The notes: generated by a model not told the origin, from the sequence alone. Shown: positions 18,476 to 27,274, counted from the stretch's first letter. The stretch: DNA of 64,000 nt from JAGXRK01 sp963804005 (GCA_963804005.1 CAWDOP010000009.1:62001-126000), one strand, 5' to 3'. Made by a program: numbers and translations.

Positions 18476-18880
18476 AATTCCGGTTTTTTAATAATTGATG
18501 AACAAATTTAATGAAAGAATTGCTTAATTAACTCCCGGAAAATAAATATAAAATATTGTTTGTCCACAGGAAAAGAAATTAAGGAAATGATTTTAAAAAA
18601 TGTAAAGCTTTAGAGGGAAAAATAGCAGTGACTAGCTGATTTGCCAGGACTTTTTTACAAATTATTATTTGCTTGGTACTATTATATCCTCTTGCCTGTC
18701 CGCCTTTGGCGGGACTTTTTACTTATTAAAGAGGTTATACCGTTTTCTTTATTTGTAGCTATTAATAAAGCACTACCTCTTGATTAGTATTATAAGTAGT
18801 AGCATATGAATTAAACCAGAACATAAATTCAACTAATAATTATTTGAAAATCTATCAATTAACTTCGAAAAAAATTGTAC
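18476..18880. other. Gene-free stretch with short palindromes
   Basis: No coding sequence is supported here. It holds a short hairpin around 18697-18712 (CCGCC...GGCGG type) and a GTTATAC element at 18734-18740. Both recur in other spacers of the 18.5-27.6 kb region, where they resemble attC-like core sites. Confidence 0.5.
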
Positions 18881-19348
18881 TTAATCCTTCTGTAAAGGCT
18901 TAGCTGTAGTGGAATGAAGAAGTACCATCTTCCATTCATCATTCTGACGATGGAACACTGCACTTTCAATCCATTCAAAATGAACTTGATTGCTATCTAT
19001 AGTCGCATCACCAATGTTGCGATGTGTAATCCAAGCAACTGAACCATCAATATTCCTTTTTACATCTGTGAATTTGTATTTAATAGTACCTTTTCCCTCA
19101 AGTGATTTGAGAAAATTAATATGATCTTCTACTGTCCAAACTGTTCCATCTTCAAAAAGTAGATAATCTGGCGAACAAGTTTGACGCATAGCTTGATAAT
19201 CGAATTTGGAAATTCCATCGAAATAGCTTTGGAATACTTTGTCAACTTTTGCTAATTCATTTTGAGTATTCTCTTTCTGTTGACAACCATTAAAAGATAT
19301 AAGAGAAATGAAAATAAAAGTTGTACAGATTTGAATTAAATTTCTCAT
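18881..19348 (-). CDS. SnoaL/NTF2-like (DUF4440-type) lipoprotein
   Basis: This 155-residue protein has a lipoprotein signal (ISLISFNGCQQ, acylated Cys about residue 22) and an NTF2-like cone domain: FQSYFDGISKFDYQAMRQTCSPDYLLFEDG at the front (split over residues 39-68) and VFHRQNDEWKMVLLHSTTAKP at the end. Such domains bind small molecules or act as cyclases/isomerases, and catalytic function cannot be assigned. A Shine-Dalgarno-like AGGAGAT lies just before ATG. It stands alone in the cassette-like region. Confidence 0.78.
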   Translation of the reverse strand: MRNLIQICTTFIFISLISFNGCQQKENTQNELAKVDKVFQSYFDGISKFDYQAMRQTCSPDYLLFEDGTVWTVEDHINFLKSLEGKGTIKYKFTDVKRNIDGSVAWITHRNIGDATIDSNQVHFEWIESAVFHRQNDEWKMVLLHSTTAKPLQKD

Positions 19349-19488
19349 AAGTATCTCCTTTTATATTTAGAGTTTAAAATAAAATATGCTAAATATTGGA
19401 TTATATTGTTCTCAAATATGAACGTAAGTTATTTGTTTGATCGATTGTTTTAATTAATAAATTACAACGAATGATGAATTTTATAACG

Positions 19489-19678
19489 GTATAACCGACG
19501 TTGCAACTAAAGCGCCGCCCATAACAACGATGCCACAATTGCAAACGCCTTTTATTAATAAATCAGTTCTGTACTGCAAATCAACTTTGAAAAATAAATC
19601 TGCCCTGAAAAGCTAAACCGAATTATCACATCAAAAGACCAAGTCGAAGACGCGGTCGCTTTGAGTTGCTGGTTAGCT
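19489..19678. repeat. attC-like imperfect inverted repeat (site A)
   Basis: Left arm GTATAACCGACGTTGCAACT (from 19489), continuing AAAGCG, pairs with the right arm around 19651-19678, which on the other strand reads AGCTAACCAGCAACTCAAAG. The arms match at most positions with bulges, and a long AT-rich middle separates them. The stop codon of the gene at 19673-20449 lies inside the right core (TTA within GTTAGCT), as is common in integron cassettes. The whole 19349-19672 spacer has no other gene. Confidence 0.45.
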
Positions 19679-20449
19679 TGATTTCTTTATAACTGGATAT
19701 CTCCAATTCCAAAATATTTTTGAAAACTTATATTCTGAATCAGCGGCAAGTTTAAAAACATTTAAATATGATTTCCCTATCAACTCTTTATTTTTTTCAA
19801 ATGCATCTATATCAAGAATAGATAACGCGAAATCATATTTGTTGTTAATGATTTTAAAAGAATGATTAGATTCTATCAGAAATTCTATTTTATAATTTCC
19901 TTGTTTCCAGAACAAGGAATGTTTTATATAACTTTCCAGATCCTTTAACTCTTCCGATTTCATCAAAGAGTCAACATCAACATTATTATCATCCCGCATA
20001 TAAGATATTTTCTTAAATAGTTTGGCTTCTAGCTCATCCTTCTTTAAAATAAATTCTTCGTCTTGAAAACGAACAAATCGATCTTCAATAATTTTTTCAT
20101 TTAACTTTATCGCTAAAACTGAATGTTCTTTTTCCCAAGATAATGATTCACCCTCATATCTTTTTAATTCCGCAAATTTCTGAGCAATACCTTGCCAAAA
20201 AAATATTTTAGATTCACCACTTTCGTGAGTGAATTTTATTTTTAATCCAGAGATTATTATATCCTTATTAGAAACTGAAAAAGCCATTTGGATATTGAAT
20301 ATTGACCCAAGTGAAGTGTAACCAACTTCGCCACTTTTTTGAATAATTATTTCAATTTCAGACATAGAGAAAAAGTCTTTAATGATTTTAATCAAATGAG
20401 GCAGCCAAGCTAAAGCACCCAATAGTGCTAAGACTTCAAAGAATTTCAT
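19673..20449 (-). CDS. Protein of unknown function with N-terminal membrane segment
   Basis: This 258-residue protein starts MKFFEVLALLGALAWLPHLI, a likely membrane anchor, followed by a soluble alpha/beta domain rich in Lys, Glu and Ile. A beta-rich part (about 32-120: EIEIIIQKSGEVGYTSLGS) precedes a helical part (about 130-190), and the protein ends WRYPVIKKSS. No motif was recognised. Its stop codon is embedded in an attC-like core (site A). Toxin/antitoxin or immunity roles cannot be judged from the sequence. Confidence 0.6.
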   Translation of the reverse strand: MKFFEVLALLGALAWLPHLIKIIKDFFSMSEIEIIIQKSGEVGYTSLGSIFNIQMAFSVSNKDIIISGLKIKFTHESGESKIFFWQGIAQKFAELKRYEGESLSWEKEHSVLAIKLNEKIIEDRFVRFQDEEFILKKDELEAKLFKKISYMRDDNNVDVDSLMKSEELKDLESYIKHSLFWKQGNYKIEFLIESNHSFKIINNKYDFALSILDIDAFEKNKELIGKSYLNVFKLAADSEYKFSKIFWNWRYPVIKKSS

Positions 20450-20649
20450 ATTAATCTCACTTTTTTATCAAGCTAACTATTACTTATACTGCACCGTAAA
20501 ATTATTAAGGTATATAGATATGCACGGCGCTGCATATCTATAATCCATTTTGTTTAATTTCAGTTCAAATTCTTAAATATTCGAGAAAATATACGTGCAT
20601 AAATATCAACCTGTGGTGATCTTTATAAAAGTGTCCTAATTTACGTTCA

Positions 20650-20770
20650 CATACAAATCAAGACATCCCCCGCAGAGTAAGGTAAGAAAATGGGATGTGG
20701 TGCATAATGTTCCCGCCCTAAAACATAAACGCATTAGAAAATTAGCTTAAATTTTAATAAGCTTCAATAG
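20650..20770 (+). repeat. 120-bp direct repeat, copy 1
   Basis: This begins CATACAAATCAAGACATCCC and ends TAAGCTTCAATAG. Copy 2 at 25644-25763 is in the same orientation, with about six differences by eye. No open reading frame is shared. The two copies bracket 5.1 kb of accessory genes. Confidence 0.85.
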
Positions 20771-20810
20771 ATAAAAGATCTGCTTAAGATTTCTCTCCGA
20801 AGGAGTCCTT

Positions 20811-21017
20811 TAGATAACCAGTCGCCTCCGAAACAAGTTCGGGCAAGCTGTTTTCAGAGCAGCATTACGCCAGAGGCGGAAAAGTTTTTCTTATTTAAAA
20901 GTAATTTTAATAAATTGACATTGAAGTTCCCGCCTTCGTTAAAACTTTGGCTGGCAAACTGCGCTGCCTTAGCTCGCCGCCAGGGTATGACAGGCTGGTT
21001 AGGCACAAACGTTAGGC
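20811..21017. repeat. attC-like repeat (site B)
   Basis: The left end GATAACCAGTCGCC (20813 on) is complementary in part to the right end, which holds two GTTAGGC heptamers (20998-21004 and 21011-21017), both exact matches to the integron core consensus GTTRRRY. The interior shares an identical 26-bp stretch with site D (20926-20951 and 22674-22699) and the block CTCCGAAGGAGTCCTTT with site E. It lies immediately before the methyltransferase gene. Confidence 0.45.
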
Positions 21018-21095
21018 GTAGTCAACCTGAAACTGAGGCATTAACTTTGTCAAGCATAGAAAAAATATAAAATTTGAATATTAAAAAAGAATTAA

Positions 21096-22121
21096 ATGAC
21101 AGATATTCAAAAAAAACAGCTACCTAAAATATTGGGTATCTTCAAAAAGATATTTCAAATCATCCTTTATATACCGATTCAAATAATCTTCATACCTCTT
21201 GCGATTATTGGACTAGTAGATGCAATTTACAAGGAAATGGGAAAAAGCAAGAAACTGTGTGTTTCCTTCTCGGCAATTAAAGCGCTTCAATATAGGTGGT
21301 TCATGCATTATTTTAACACCAGACCGGATTCCCTTTCAGTTGCATTTACAAAAAAATTTCCATGTGAATCACATTTTGGTATGTGGTCAATTATGGGAGC
21401 TCTTATCATTTCCCAGCGGTTATTTGGTTTCACAACCAGGCTTGGAAAACTCGTTGAACCAGGTGAAGAGACCTCAGATTCCACTGCGGGTATTCGGGTG
21501 CTCATGTTTGACAAGATAATGGAAAAATATGTTGATGAAATGGAGCAGATTGTTATTCCTGGAGCTGGCTTTGATCTGATAGCTTTGCACTTTACAAAAG
21601 GAAAAAATGTAAAGGTTTTTGAACTCGACCAGGTTAATACACTAAATGTTAAAGTTGAAACATTGAAAAAAGCAGGCATAAAGCATGATTGGATCACCTA
21701 TATCCCGGTTGATTATTCAAACGAATTCTGGATTGATAAACTATTAGGAGCTGGTTTTGACAAAACAAAAAAGACTTTGTTCCTTTGGCAAAGTGTTTCT
21801 TTGTATTTAGAAGCTGATATTGTCAAAGAAAATCTTAGGGAAATGGCTGATTTGTGTGTAGACGGAAGTATCATCGCTCAAGACTTTTATTCCAAAGTAT
21901 TTAGTTCAGGTGAATATTCAAAAGCAGCTAAAAATTTTTTGAGCATAATAGAAAAAATGGGAGAGTCTTCGAAATTTGGTATAGATATGTCAGATGATCC
22001 TAAAGCAGCAGTTGAATTATTCTTAAAAGAATGTGGATTAAAAATGACAGAATATATTCAATTCGGTGAGAAACTTGATATCGAACCATTTTACTGTATC
22101 GTTGAAGCTGAAAAATTATAA
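21096..22121 (+). CDS. Class I SAM-dependent methyltransferase (LCM/TIGR00027-type)
   Basis: This 341-residue protein has an N-terminal hydrophobic segment (about 20-42). The methyltransferase core has IVIPGAGFDLIA (motif I, about 155-166), the acidic VFELDQ (about 178-183), and LFLWQSVSLYLEADIV matching the downstream LCM-family block. Leucine carboxyl methyltransferase relatives in bacteria methylate small carboxylates or polyketide-like products; the substrate here is unknown. The membrane anchor is less usual. It sits alone between repeat sites B and C in the cassette-like region. Confidence 0.82.
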   Translation: MTDIQKKQLPKILGIFKKIFQIILYIPIQIIFIPLAIIGLVDAIYKEMGKSKKLCVSFSAIKALQYRWFMHYFNTRPDSLSVAFTKKFPCESHFGMWSIMGALIISQRLFGFTTRLGKLVEPGEETSDSTAGIRVLMFDKIMEKYVDEMEQIVIPGAGFDLIALHFTKGKNVKVFELDQVNTLNVKVETLKKAGIKHDWITYIPVDYSNEFWIDKLLGAGFDKTKKTLFLWQSVSLYLEADIVKENLREMADLCVDGSIIAQDFYSKVFSSGEYSKAAKNFLSIIEKMGESSKFGIDMSDDPKAAVELFLKECGLKMTEYIQFGEKLDIEPFYCIVEAEKL

Positions 22122-22140
22122 ACGGAGAAATAATAACTAC

Positions 22141-22210
22141 GCCTAAACAGCAAATAAACCGGACGCCATTCTCAAAGCGGCATATGTATGGTTTTTGGCA
22201 TTAGTTATAA
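22141..22210. repeat. attC-like repeat (site C)
   Basis: This begins GCCTAAACAGCAAATAAACC and shares a 40-bp block (22144-22183) with site D (22575-22614) with one difference. It starts 19 bp after the methyltransferase stop. The right end is poorly defined (GTTATAA or GTTAGTT near 22203-22219), so it may be a truncated copy. Confidence 0.4.
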
Positions 22211-22265
22211 ATGTTAGTTTTATTTCAATTTATATTTTTCATTAAATAATTAAAAGGATATAAAA

Positions 22266-22496
22266 ATGGATAAGAAAATGAAATCTATAGGTGCTTTTAC
22301 TATCGCTAGTGCCATAATTTGGGGAGTAGTAATTATAGGGTGTTCATTTGCGTTAAAAGGAACTGAATGTTATGATAAGATACAATATATTCTTGTTGGT
22401 GGTGTAGTGACACACATAATTTTAATCTGGGGACCTTTAGCAATGATATTTAATAAAATAAAAGAAAATAAGCCTGAAGACAGCGTAAAAAAATAG
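22266..22496 (+). CDS. Small two-helix membrane protein
   Basis: This 76-residue protein has two predicted helices (about 8-30 and 40-63), separated by a short loop with Cys (KGTECYDK), and a Lys/Glu-rich tail. An AAAAGGAT Shine-Dalgarno-like site lies 6 bp before ATG. It stands alone between repeat sites C and D. Its function is unknown; small orphan membrane proteins are frequent in integron cassettes, but this does not identify it. Confidence 0.65.
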   Translation: MDKKMKSIGAFTIASAIIWGVVIIGCSFALKGTECYDKIQYILVGGVVTHIILIWGPLAMIFNKIKENKPEDSVKK

Positions 22497-22569
22497 GTTT
22501 GAAACTTCTGAGATCTTTTATACGATTGATTGATAGAAAGAAGATAGTTTTATTAGTAAAAAATTATTA

Positions 22570-22728
22570 GCGTATAAACAGCAAATCAACCGGACGCCAT
22601 TCTCAAAGCGGCATGACGCCAGAGGTGGACAAGTTGTTTAAATGAAAATTTATTTAACAAATATGGCATTGTCGTTCCCGCCTTCGTTAAAACTTTGGCG
22701 GGTAAACCGAGTTGCCACGTTGTAACGC
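22570..22728. repeat. attC-like repeat (site D)
   Basis: The left arm GCGTATAAACAGCAAATC (22570 on) and the right arm, read on the other strand as GCGTTACAACGTGGCAACTC, align at most positions. They give an imperfect 159-bp inverted repeat with an AT-rich centre. The interior contains CCCGCCTTCG...TTTGGCGGG, a smaller hairpin shared with site B. It occupies most of the gap between two small membrane-protein genes. Confidence 0.5.
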
Positions 22729-22755
22729 TTTCAAATTATTAAAAGGAGTAGTGAT

Positions 22756-23142
22756 ATGAATTTCAAAAATTTAATGGTCATCAAAGCATTAGTTTCTCTT
22801 GCTTTTGGTATTCTTTTACTCGCCATTCCTGATACTTTACTTTCAATATTTGGCGCAACTTTAGGTGCCGCCGGAATGTACACAGCAAGAGAATATAGTG
22901 CCGCATTATTCGGTAATGTGTTTCTTTGCTGGTTTGCAAAAAATGCGGCAGAATCTGATGCAAGAAAAGCAATTATAATTGCACTATTTGTTTACGACCT
23001 GATAGGATTTATTGTAACTACAATAACGGTAATTGCAGGGGTTCTAAATCCATTAGGATGGTTGATTGTTTTTGTATACCTGTTTTTCACTGTTGGCTTT
23101 GGCTACTTTTTGTTCAAACAACCTTTGGGAAAAGTTTCGTAG
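22756..23142 (+). CDS. Four-helix membrane protein of unknown function
   Basis: This 128-residue protein has four predicted helices (about 6-24, 28-58 with the motif YTAREYSAALFGNVF, 70-93 and 98-120). The layout resembles small DUF4345/DUF4064-like membrane proteins, but no family is claimed. A strong Shine-Dalgarno site (AAAAGGAGT) lies 7 bp before ATG. A hairpin terminator follows its stop. It lies between attC-like sites D and E. Confidence 0.65.
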   Translation: MNFKNLMVIKALVSLAFGILLLAIPDTLLSIFGATLGAAGMYTAREYSAALFGNVFLCWFAKNAAESDARKAIIIALFVYDLIGFIVTTITVIAGVLNPLGWLIVFVYLFFTVGFGYFLFKQPLGKVS

Positions 23143-23148
23143 GGGTAT

Positions 23149-23174
23149 AAAAAACAATTCCCGGATTGTTTTTT
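23149..23174 (+). terminator. Intrinsic terminator after the four-helix membrane protein gene
   Basis: AAAAAACAAT (23149-23158) pairs with ATTGTTTTTT (23165-23174) over a 6-base loop; the run of six T forms the tail. It begins 7 bp after the stop codon. Confidence 0.6.
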
Positions 23175-23226
23175 AAAACGCAAAATCTTTCTATGCTATG
23201 AAGAACTGAAAGACTAAACTGAAAAA

Positions 23227-23323
23227 GCCTAATCAGCAAAACTCCGAAGGAGTCCTTTGGACAGTCGTTTCCTGTCCGCCTCAGCCAAATGCTGATAAAT
23301 TTAGTGGATTTAAGAGGTTAGAC
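23227..23323. repeat. attC-like repeat (site E)
   Basis: This runs from GCCTAAT (23227) to GTTAGAC (23317-23323), the second a perfect match to the core GTTRRRY. The termini are partly complementary (GCCTAATCAGC / GTCTAACCTC). An inner inverted pair ATCAGCA/TGCTGAT and the block CTCCGAAGGAGTCCTTT, shared with site B, are present. The minus-strand gene at 23326 ends 3 bp away. Confidence 0.45.
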
Positions 23324-23325
23324 GT

Positions 23326-25542
23326 TTATTTAATTAATATTAATTTCTTTGTATCGTTAAAACTTCCGGCTTGCAGTCTGTAAAAATATATACCACTTGG
23401 TAAAGACGCATCGCGATGCGTCTCTACAGTATTAAACTCAACTTCGTAACTTCCTGCAGGTTTTTCTTCGTTAACTAATGTTGCTATTTCTTTCCCAAGC
23501 ATATCGAAAATTTTTAATGTTACAAAACTAATTTGTGGAACAAAGTAGTTTATTCTTGTGATTGGATTGAAAGGATTAGGGTAATTCTGTTCTAAACAGT
23601 AAGAATCGGGGAACTCTTGATAATAAGTTTTGATTGAATTTGGGTCAGTGAATTCATAACACCCAATGTCTATCCTGCCATTAGTCACTCTGTTCATATT
23701 ATCATAATCTGTTTGAGGTAAATTTAATCCTGTGGTATCAATAGTACCAGCATCAATACCCGGACTTTCAGATGAAAGGTGAAAATCACCTTCTATGGAA
23801 TTAACAAATAAAGGATCTTCATAAAAATTGTTTTCACCCTCAAACACATCAGACAAAATACAATATTCAGAATATATTTTTGATGAATCAAAAATTTGTA
23901 ATGCATAACCATAAACGCCATACTTCCATACTATTGAATTAATTATATTTACCGTTGAATTTCTTGCACATCTAATGCCGAAATTTTCTGGATAAATAGT
24001 ATTGTTATAAATATGACCGATAGCATTATCATCAAACAGATATGACGTTGTACAATTGTTAACTAAATTATTATAACTCGCACAAGTAGAAGATATCACT
24101 AGAACTGCGCCATAATTATTTTTAAATAAATTTGCTTCTAAATACGCATCCGAATTTTCCGTAAGAGTTAACAACCAATATTGTTGCGCAATTGAATAAG
24201 ATTGCCCCATAAACTTATTTCGTTTAATAATAGGTTTTGCAGATACACAGAAAACACTTGAACAAAAGAACACGTTATTTTCAATTAGTGGTCTTGAATT
24301 AGATGCACAATATATAACTCTAACTCCTGAAAAATTGGATGCTTCGTTAAATATGTTGTTAGATATTCTGGGATAAGAATTGTTTTCGCAATAAATAGTT
24401 GTTGCCATATTTGAGAAACAATTGTTACATACAGTAATGCTGTCGTTTGAACAGTAAATAACTCCTTTTCCATTTTGAGGGGCACCATTGTTAATACATG
24501 ATTTTGAAATTATACTTTCTTTTGACGCTTCGGGGAAAAACACTATTCCTCCCCAATATTTTTCATAAACACTATTTTGCTTAATATAAATTGAATCAGT
24601 ATCGCTCCCTTCTAAAATTAAGCTGCCATAAACCAGTATTGATTTGGACGTATTAATCTTTAAGACTGTCCCCGGTAAAATTCTTAATTCGCTACCTGAG
24701 GACACAATAATATCGTCTTCGACGATATATGGTGAAGCATCTGCAATTAAATCTCCACTTAAAGTTCCACTGATTTTAGTACCAATAAAATTCGAATACT
24801 CTGATTCTTTAGCACCAAGATCAGGATCAAAAGAATTAAAACTATAACCAAAATCAGTTCCTCTATCAATACAAGACGAACCGGATTGTAGATTGAAATT
24901 TAAATTTGTAGTATCCACAAATTGAGGATCATCGATAATCTCAGAATTACCTGGAGATGGAATAAATGTTGTAGGAAATCCAGTCCATCCTCCCCAATAC
25001 ATATATCCATCGTCGCAATGCCAAATATCATTATTTGAAATCTCAAGAGCGATGGGAGCCATAAAATCCAAAGTATAAAAGAATACTGCTGTAGAAAAAT
25101 TGACAAAAATATTATTATAGATGAGGCTATTACCGGCTGTGCATTCCTCAAAACGAAGACATATACGAGAAACGACTGAATCTTCTATACTATAAAATGT
25201 ATTATTTATAAAATGGCCACAGGCATCATTTTTAAGTAACACATAGGTTTCATATGGTAATGAAGATATAAAGATGCAATGATGGATTTCTATCTCTTTA
25301 TTTTCACCATCAACTACAATATTCTCACCAAGTAAATCAATAATTGCACCATTACCTTGAATACAGACTTTTTCGACATCCTGGATGAACCCACCAGTAT
25401 AGATTACATCATCCTGAAGAATTATCAGCTTATCATAGGCACCATAGGGCTGAGCGTTATCATACATTTTTTGTAATGAGGTGGCTTTCACAATGGAACT
25501 AAAAAGCAAAGCAACTAATAATATTTTTAAAAATATTTTCAC
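23326..25542 (-). CDS. Secreted right-handed beta-helix protein with T9SS sorting domain
   Basis: This 738-residue protein has a signal peptide (MKIFLKILLVALLFSSIVKA). A long repetitive region has pectate-lyase-like strands of the N-N-x-F/I type (FINNTFYS, IYNNIFVN, ISNNIFNE, IENNVFFC, IYNNTIYP), typical of right-handed parallel beta-helices. A C-terminal type-A sorting domain (about 650-738) reads NYPNPFNPITRINY ... SGIYFYRLQAGSF. It is predicted to be exported by the type IX system and attached to the surface. A perfect 20-bp palindrome inside the sorting domain adds about eight residues (THRDAS). Enzymatic activity is not evident. Confidence 0.8.
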   Translation of the reverse strand: MKIFLKILLVALLFSSIVKATSLQKMYDNAQPYGAYDKLIILQDDVIYTGGFIQDVEKVCIQGNGAIIDLLGENIVVDGENKEIEIHHCIFISSLPYETYVLLKNDACGHFINNTFYSIEDSVVSRICLRFEECTAGNSLIYNNIFVNFSTAVFFYTLDFMAPIALEISNNDIWHCDDGYMYWGGWTGFPTTFIPSPGNSEIIDDPQFVDTTNLNFNLQSGSSCIDRGTDFGYSFNSFDPDLGAKESEYSNFIGTKISGTLSGDLIADASPYIVEDDIIVSSGSELRILPGTVLKINTSKSILVYGSLILEGSDTDSIYIKQNSVYEKYWGGIVFFPEASKESIISKSCINNGAPQNGKGVIYCSNDSITVCNNCFSNMATTIYCENNSYPRISNNIFNEASNFSGVRVIYCASNSRPLIENNVFFCSSVFCVSAKPIIKRNKFMGQSYSIAQQYWLLTLTENSDAYLEANLFKNNYGAVLVISSTCASYNNLVNNCTTSYLFDDNAIGHIYNNTIYPENFGIRCARNSTVNIINSIVWKYGVYGYALQIFDSSKIYSEYCILSDVFEGENNFYEDPLFVNSIEGDFHLSSESPGIDAGTIDTTGLNLPQTDYDNMNRVTNGRIDIGCYEFTDPNSIKTYYQEFPDSYCLEQNYPNPFNPITRINYFVPQISFVTLKIFDMLGKEIATLVNEEKPAGSYEVEFNTVETHRDASLPSGIYFYRLQAGSFNDTKKLILIK
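23404..23423. repeat. Perfect 20-bp palindrome inserted in a coding sequence
   Basis: AGACGCATCGCGATGCGTCT is its own reverse complement. It lies within the T9SS sorting domain of the beta-helix protein, encoding ETHRDA in frame. Compared with the sorting domain at 25859-27046 (EIEFDGRGLPSGIYFY), the host has extra residues at this point (EVEFNTVETHRDASLPSGIYFY). Confidence 0.75.
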
Positions 25543-25858
25543 TTAATAACCTAGCATATAATTATTACTTATTACTTATACCGAATTATTGTAGTTTACA
25601 TTAGTAGATATAAAAGATTTTTAAAATATCCGCTTTGTCTCTTCATACAAATCAAGACATCCCCCGCAGAGTAAGGTAAAAAATGGGGTGTGGTGCATAA
25701 TGTTTCCACCCTAAAACATAAACGCAGTAGAAAATTAGCTTAAATTTTAATAAGCTTCAATAGTTAAGAAGATTTCTCAGTCGTCCGTTTGCTAACGGAC
25801 TCTATCGGAATGACAACACCGTTTTTTGTCATTTCAAACGAAGAAAGAATTTATACGG
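25543..25858. other. Gene-free spacer with repeats
   Basis: No gene is supported. It contains copy 2 of the 120-bp direct repeat (25644-25763) and an AGATTTCTC...GTCATTTC interspersed repeat (25770-25835). The short element TTATACGGTTATT holds the stop codon of the gene ending at 25859. Confidence 0.6.
25644..25763 (+). repeat. 120-bp direct repeat, copy 2
   Basis: This is the same orientation and nearly the same sequence as 20650-20770, with about six differences and one-base length difference. It lies between the two T9SS cargo genes. Confidence 0.85.
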
Positions 25859-27046
25859 TTATTTCAATAATATTAACTTCTTTGTCTCGCTAAAACTTCC
25901 TGCTTGCAGTCTGTAAAAGTATATACCACTTGGAAGACCTCTTCCGTCAAATTCTATTTCATATTCACCTGCAGGTCTTTCTTCATTAACCAATAAAGCA
26001 ACTTCATTACCCATTACATCATATACTCTCAGAGTCTGCCATCTACTTACGGTGGACTGCCAGCTTATTTTCGTGTTTGGATTAAATGGATTAGGATAAT
26101 TCTGATATAATTTAAACGTACTTGTGCTTATGTTCTGATTATTAATAATACCGGTAGACGGATCCCATCCTGCTAACCTTGCCCATAACCACCAAGCGGC
26201 ATAGGCTTTACGGTTAGCGTTTAATGGTTGGCTATGAGCTGAGTAACAGTCATACCAATCTATTCCTACTGTATGTGTACTTTGCCATTCAATTGCCCAG
26301 TTACCACCCGTATAAGAACAATCATCTTTTACAAACTTATCGCCAAAATAGTTACTATCCGGATCATAGCATTCAATGTCATAAAAATCATATAGAACTT
26401 TGTTATTGATTACACAGTAATTTCTAATTTGTTGATTTCGAAGGTGAAGATTCCCGGTTTCTCCTGTTCCATCTGCATGTCCCGTCATATAGACAAATTT
26501 TACGTTGGGATACTCAGACTCTAATTGTGTCATTGGATTAAGATATGTGTCTATCATTTGTTGTTCAGTAAGAAGTGAAGCTTGTCCACACCAGGACCAT
26601 ATAATTACATTAACATCGGAATGGGATGCGTCATCTAAATATATACGTGTTTCATTTACCCAATTAGGATAGTAACCACAATCATGATCCAGCCAGCCGT
26701 CACCATAGCCATCCCCTTCTTCCAAATCCAGAGCGCCATTAATTCCTTCGTTATTCCATGCAAAAATATCAGTAGGATGTGAAAGACCAAGTCCACCGTT
26801 ATTTGCAAAAGTAACTAACCCTGTCATACCGGTAGCCAGTTGACTGCCATGAGATGTATGACCATAGCCTATATGTAGAGTTGCTTTTGCCTGAGTTATA
26901 GCGGATTCCGGGATTTTAATAATTTCCGTGCAGGTATGATCGATAATCATCCCTTGTGCGATAGTATGTGAGCTCCATCCTAATAAGAGTGAGAAAAGGA
27001 ATAGTATAAAACTAACTTGTAGTTTGTAAACTTTGATATCATTCAT
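25859..27046 (-). CDS. Secreted protein with T9SS sorting domain, possible SGNH-like hydrolase
   Basis: This 395-residue protein has a signal-anchor-like N-terminus (cleavage plausible after SSHTIAQ), a soluble domain of about 270 residues and a type-A T9SS sorting domain (about 315-395: NYPNPFNPNTKI ... SGIYFYRLQAGSF). Conserved-looking clusters are GYGHTSHGSQ (about 59-68), IIWSWCGQ, YMTGHADGTG and DCYSAHSQPLN. Their order resembles blocks I, III and V of SGNH hydrolases, but the classical GDS motif is absent, so this is a weak guess. Its stop codon lies in TAACCGTATAA, similar to the other cassette-like junctions. Confidence 0.65.
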   Translation of the reverse strand: MNDIKVYKLQVSFILFLFSLLLGWSSHTIAQGMIIDHTCTEIIKIPESAITQAKATLHIGYGHTSHGSQLATGMTGLVTFANNGGLGLSHPTDIFAWNNEGINGALDLEEGDGYGDGWLDHDCGYYPNWVNETRIYLDDASHSDVNVIIWSWCGQASLLTEQQMIDTYLNPMTQLESEYPNVKFVYMTGHADGTGETGNLHLRNQQIRNYCVINNKVLYDFYDIECYDPDSNYFGDKFVKDDCSYTGGNWAIEWQSTHTVGIDWYDCYSAHSQPLNANRKAYAAWWLWARLAGWDPSTGIINNQNISTSTFKLYQNYPNPFNPNTKISWQSTVSRWQTLRVYDVMGNEVALLVNEERPAGEYEIEFDGRGLPSGIYFYRLQAGSFSETKKLILLK

Positions 27047-27067
27047 TTCTTACCTCTTCAATATTTA

Positions 27068-27274
27068 TTACTTTTTTTTATAATGATAATGAAAGAGTTT
27101 CATAATACTGGTTATATCAGCATTCTCCTTTTCCGCAATAATCTTGCCATTTGAAAGCTTAAAAATTGCGACAGATGTCCATTCCAGCTCCTTCCCAGTC
27201 GCAGTAATACTATAAAATTTACCTCTATGAGTTGTGTGAAAAGTATCCATACAACAATACTGTCTATTTGGCAA
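27068..27274 (-). pseudogene. C-terminal fragment of a SnoaL-like (NTF2-fold) protein
   Basis: The 68 residues read THRGKFYSITATGKELEWTS, then IFKLSNGKIIAEKENADITS, which matches the second half of SnoaL-like polyketide-cyclase domains (GxxPTGK..., then DGKIxExW). The usual first half, with the helices and the catalytic Asp/His, is missing. Upstream sequence on the minus strand is repeat DNA, so this is a remnant. It is 21 bp upstream of the T9SS cargo gene. Confidence 0.6.

Larger units (their letters stand above)
20450..21095. other. Gene-free spacer with repeats
   Basis: No gene is supported in these 646 bp. They contain copy 1 of the 120-bp direct repeat (20650-20770) and the attC-like site B (about 20811-21017). 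Several short stretches are shared with the spacers at 22570-22728 and 23227-23323. Confidence 0.6.

Noticed and set aside
22100..23330. Regularly repeated blocks as a CRISPR array
   Set aside because: Blocks are 25-40 bp but spacing is irregular, the copies differ in content and they lie between genes. No cas genes or unique spacers are visible.
20650..25763. Composite transposon between the 120-bp repeats
   Set aside because: No transposase or integrase frame lies inside or beside the repeats, and no target-site duplication could be identified.
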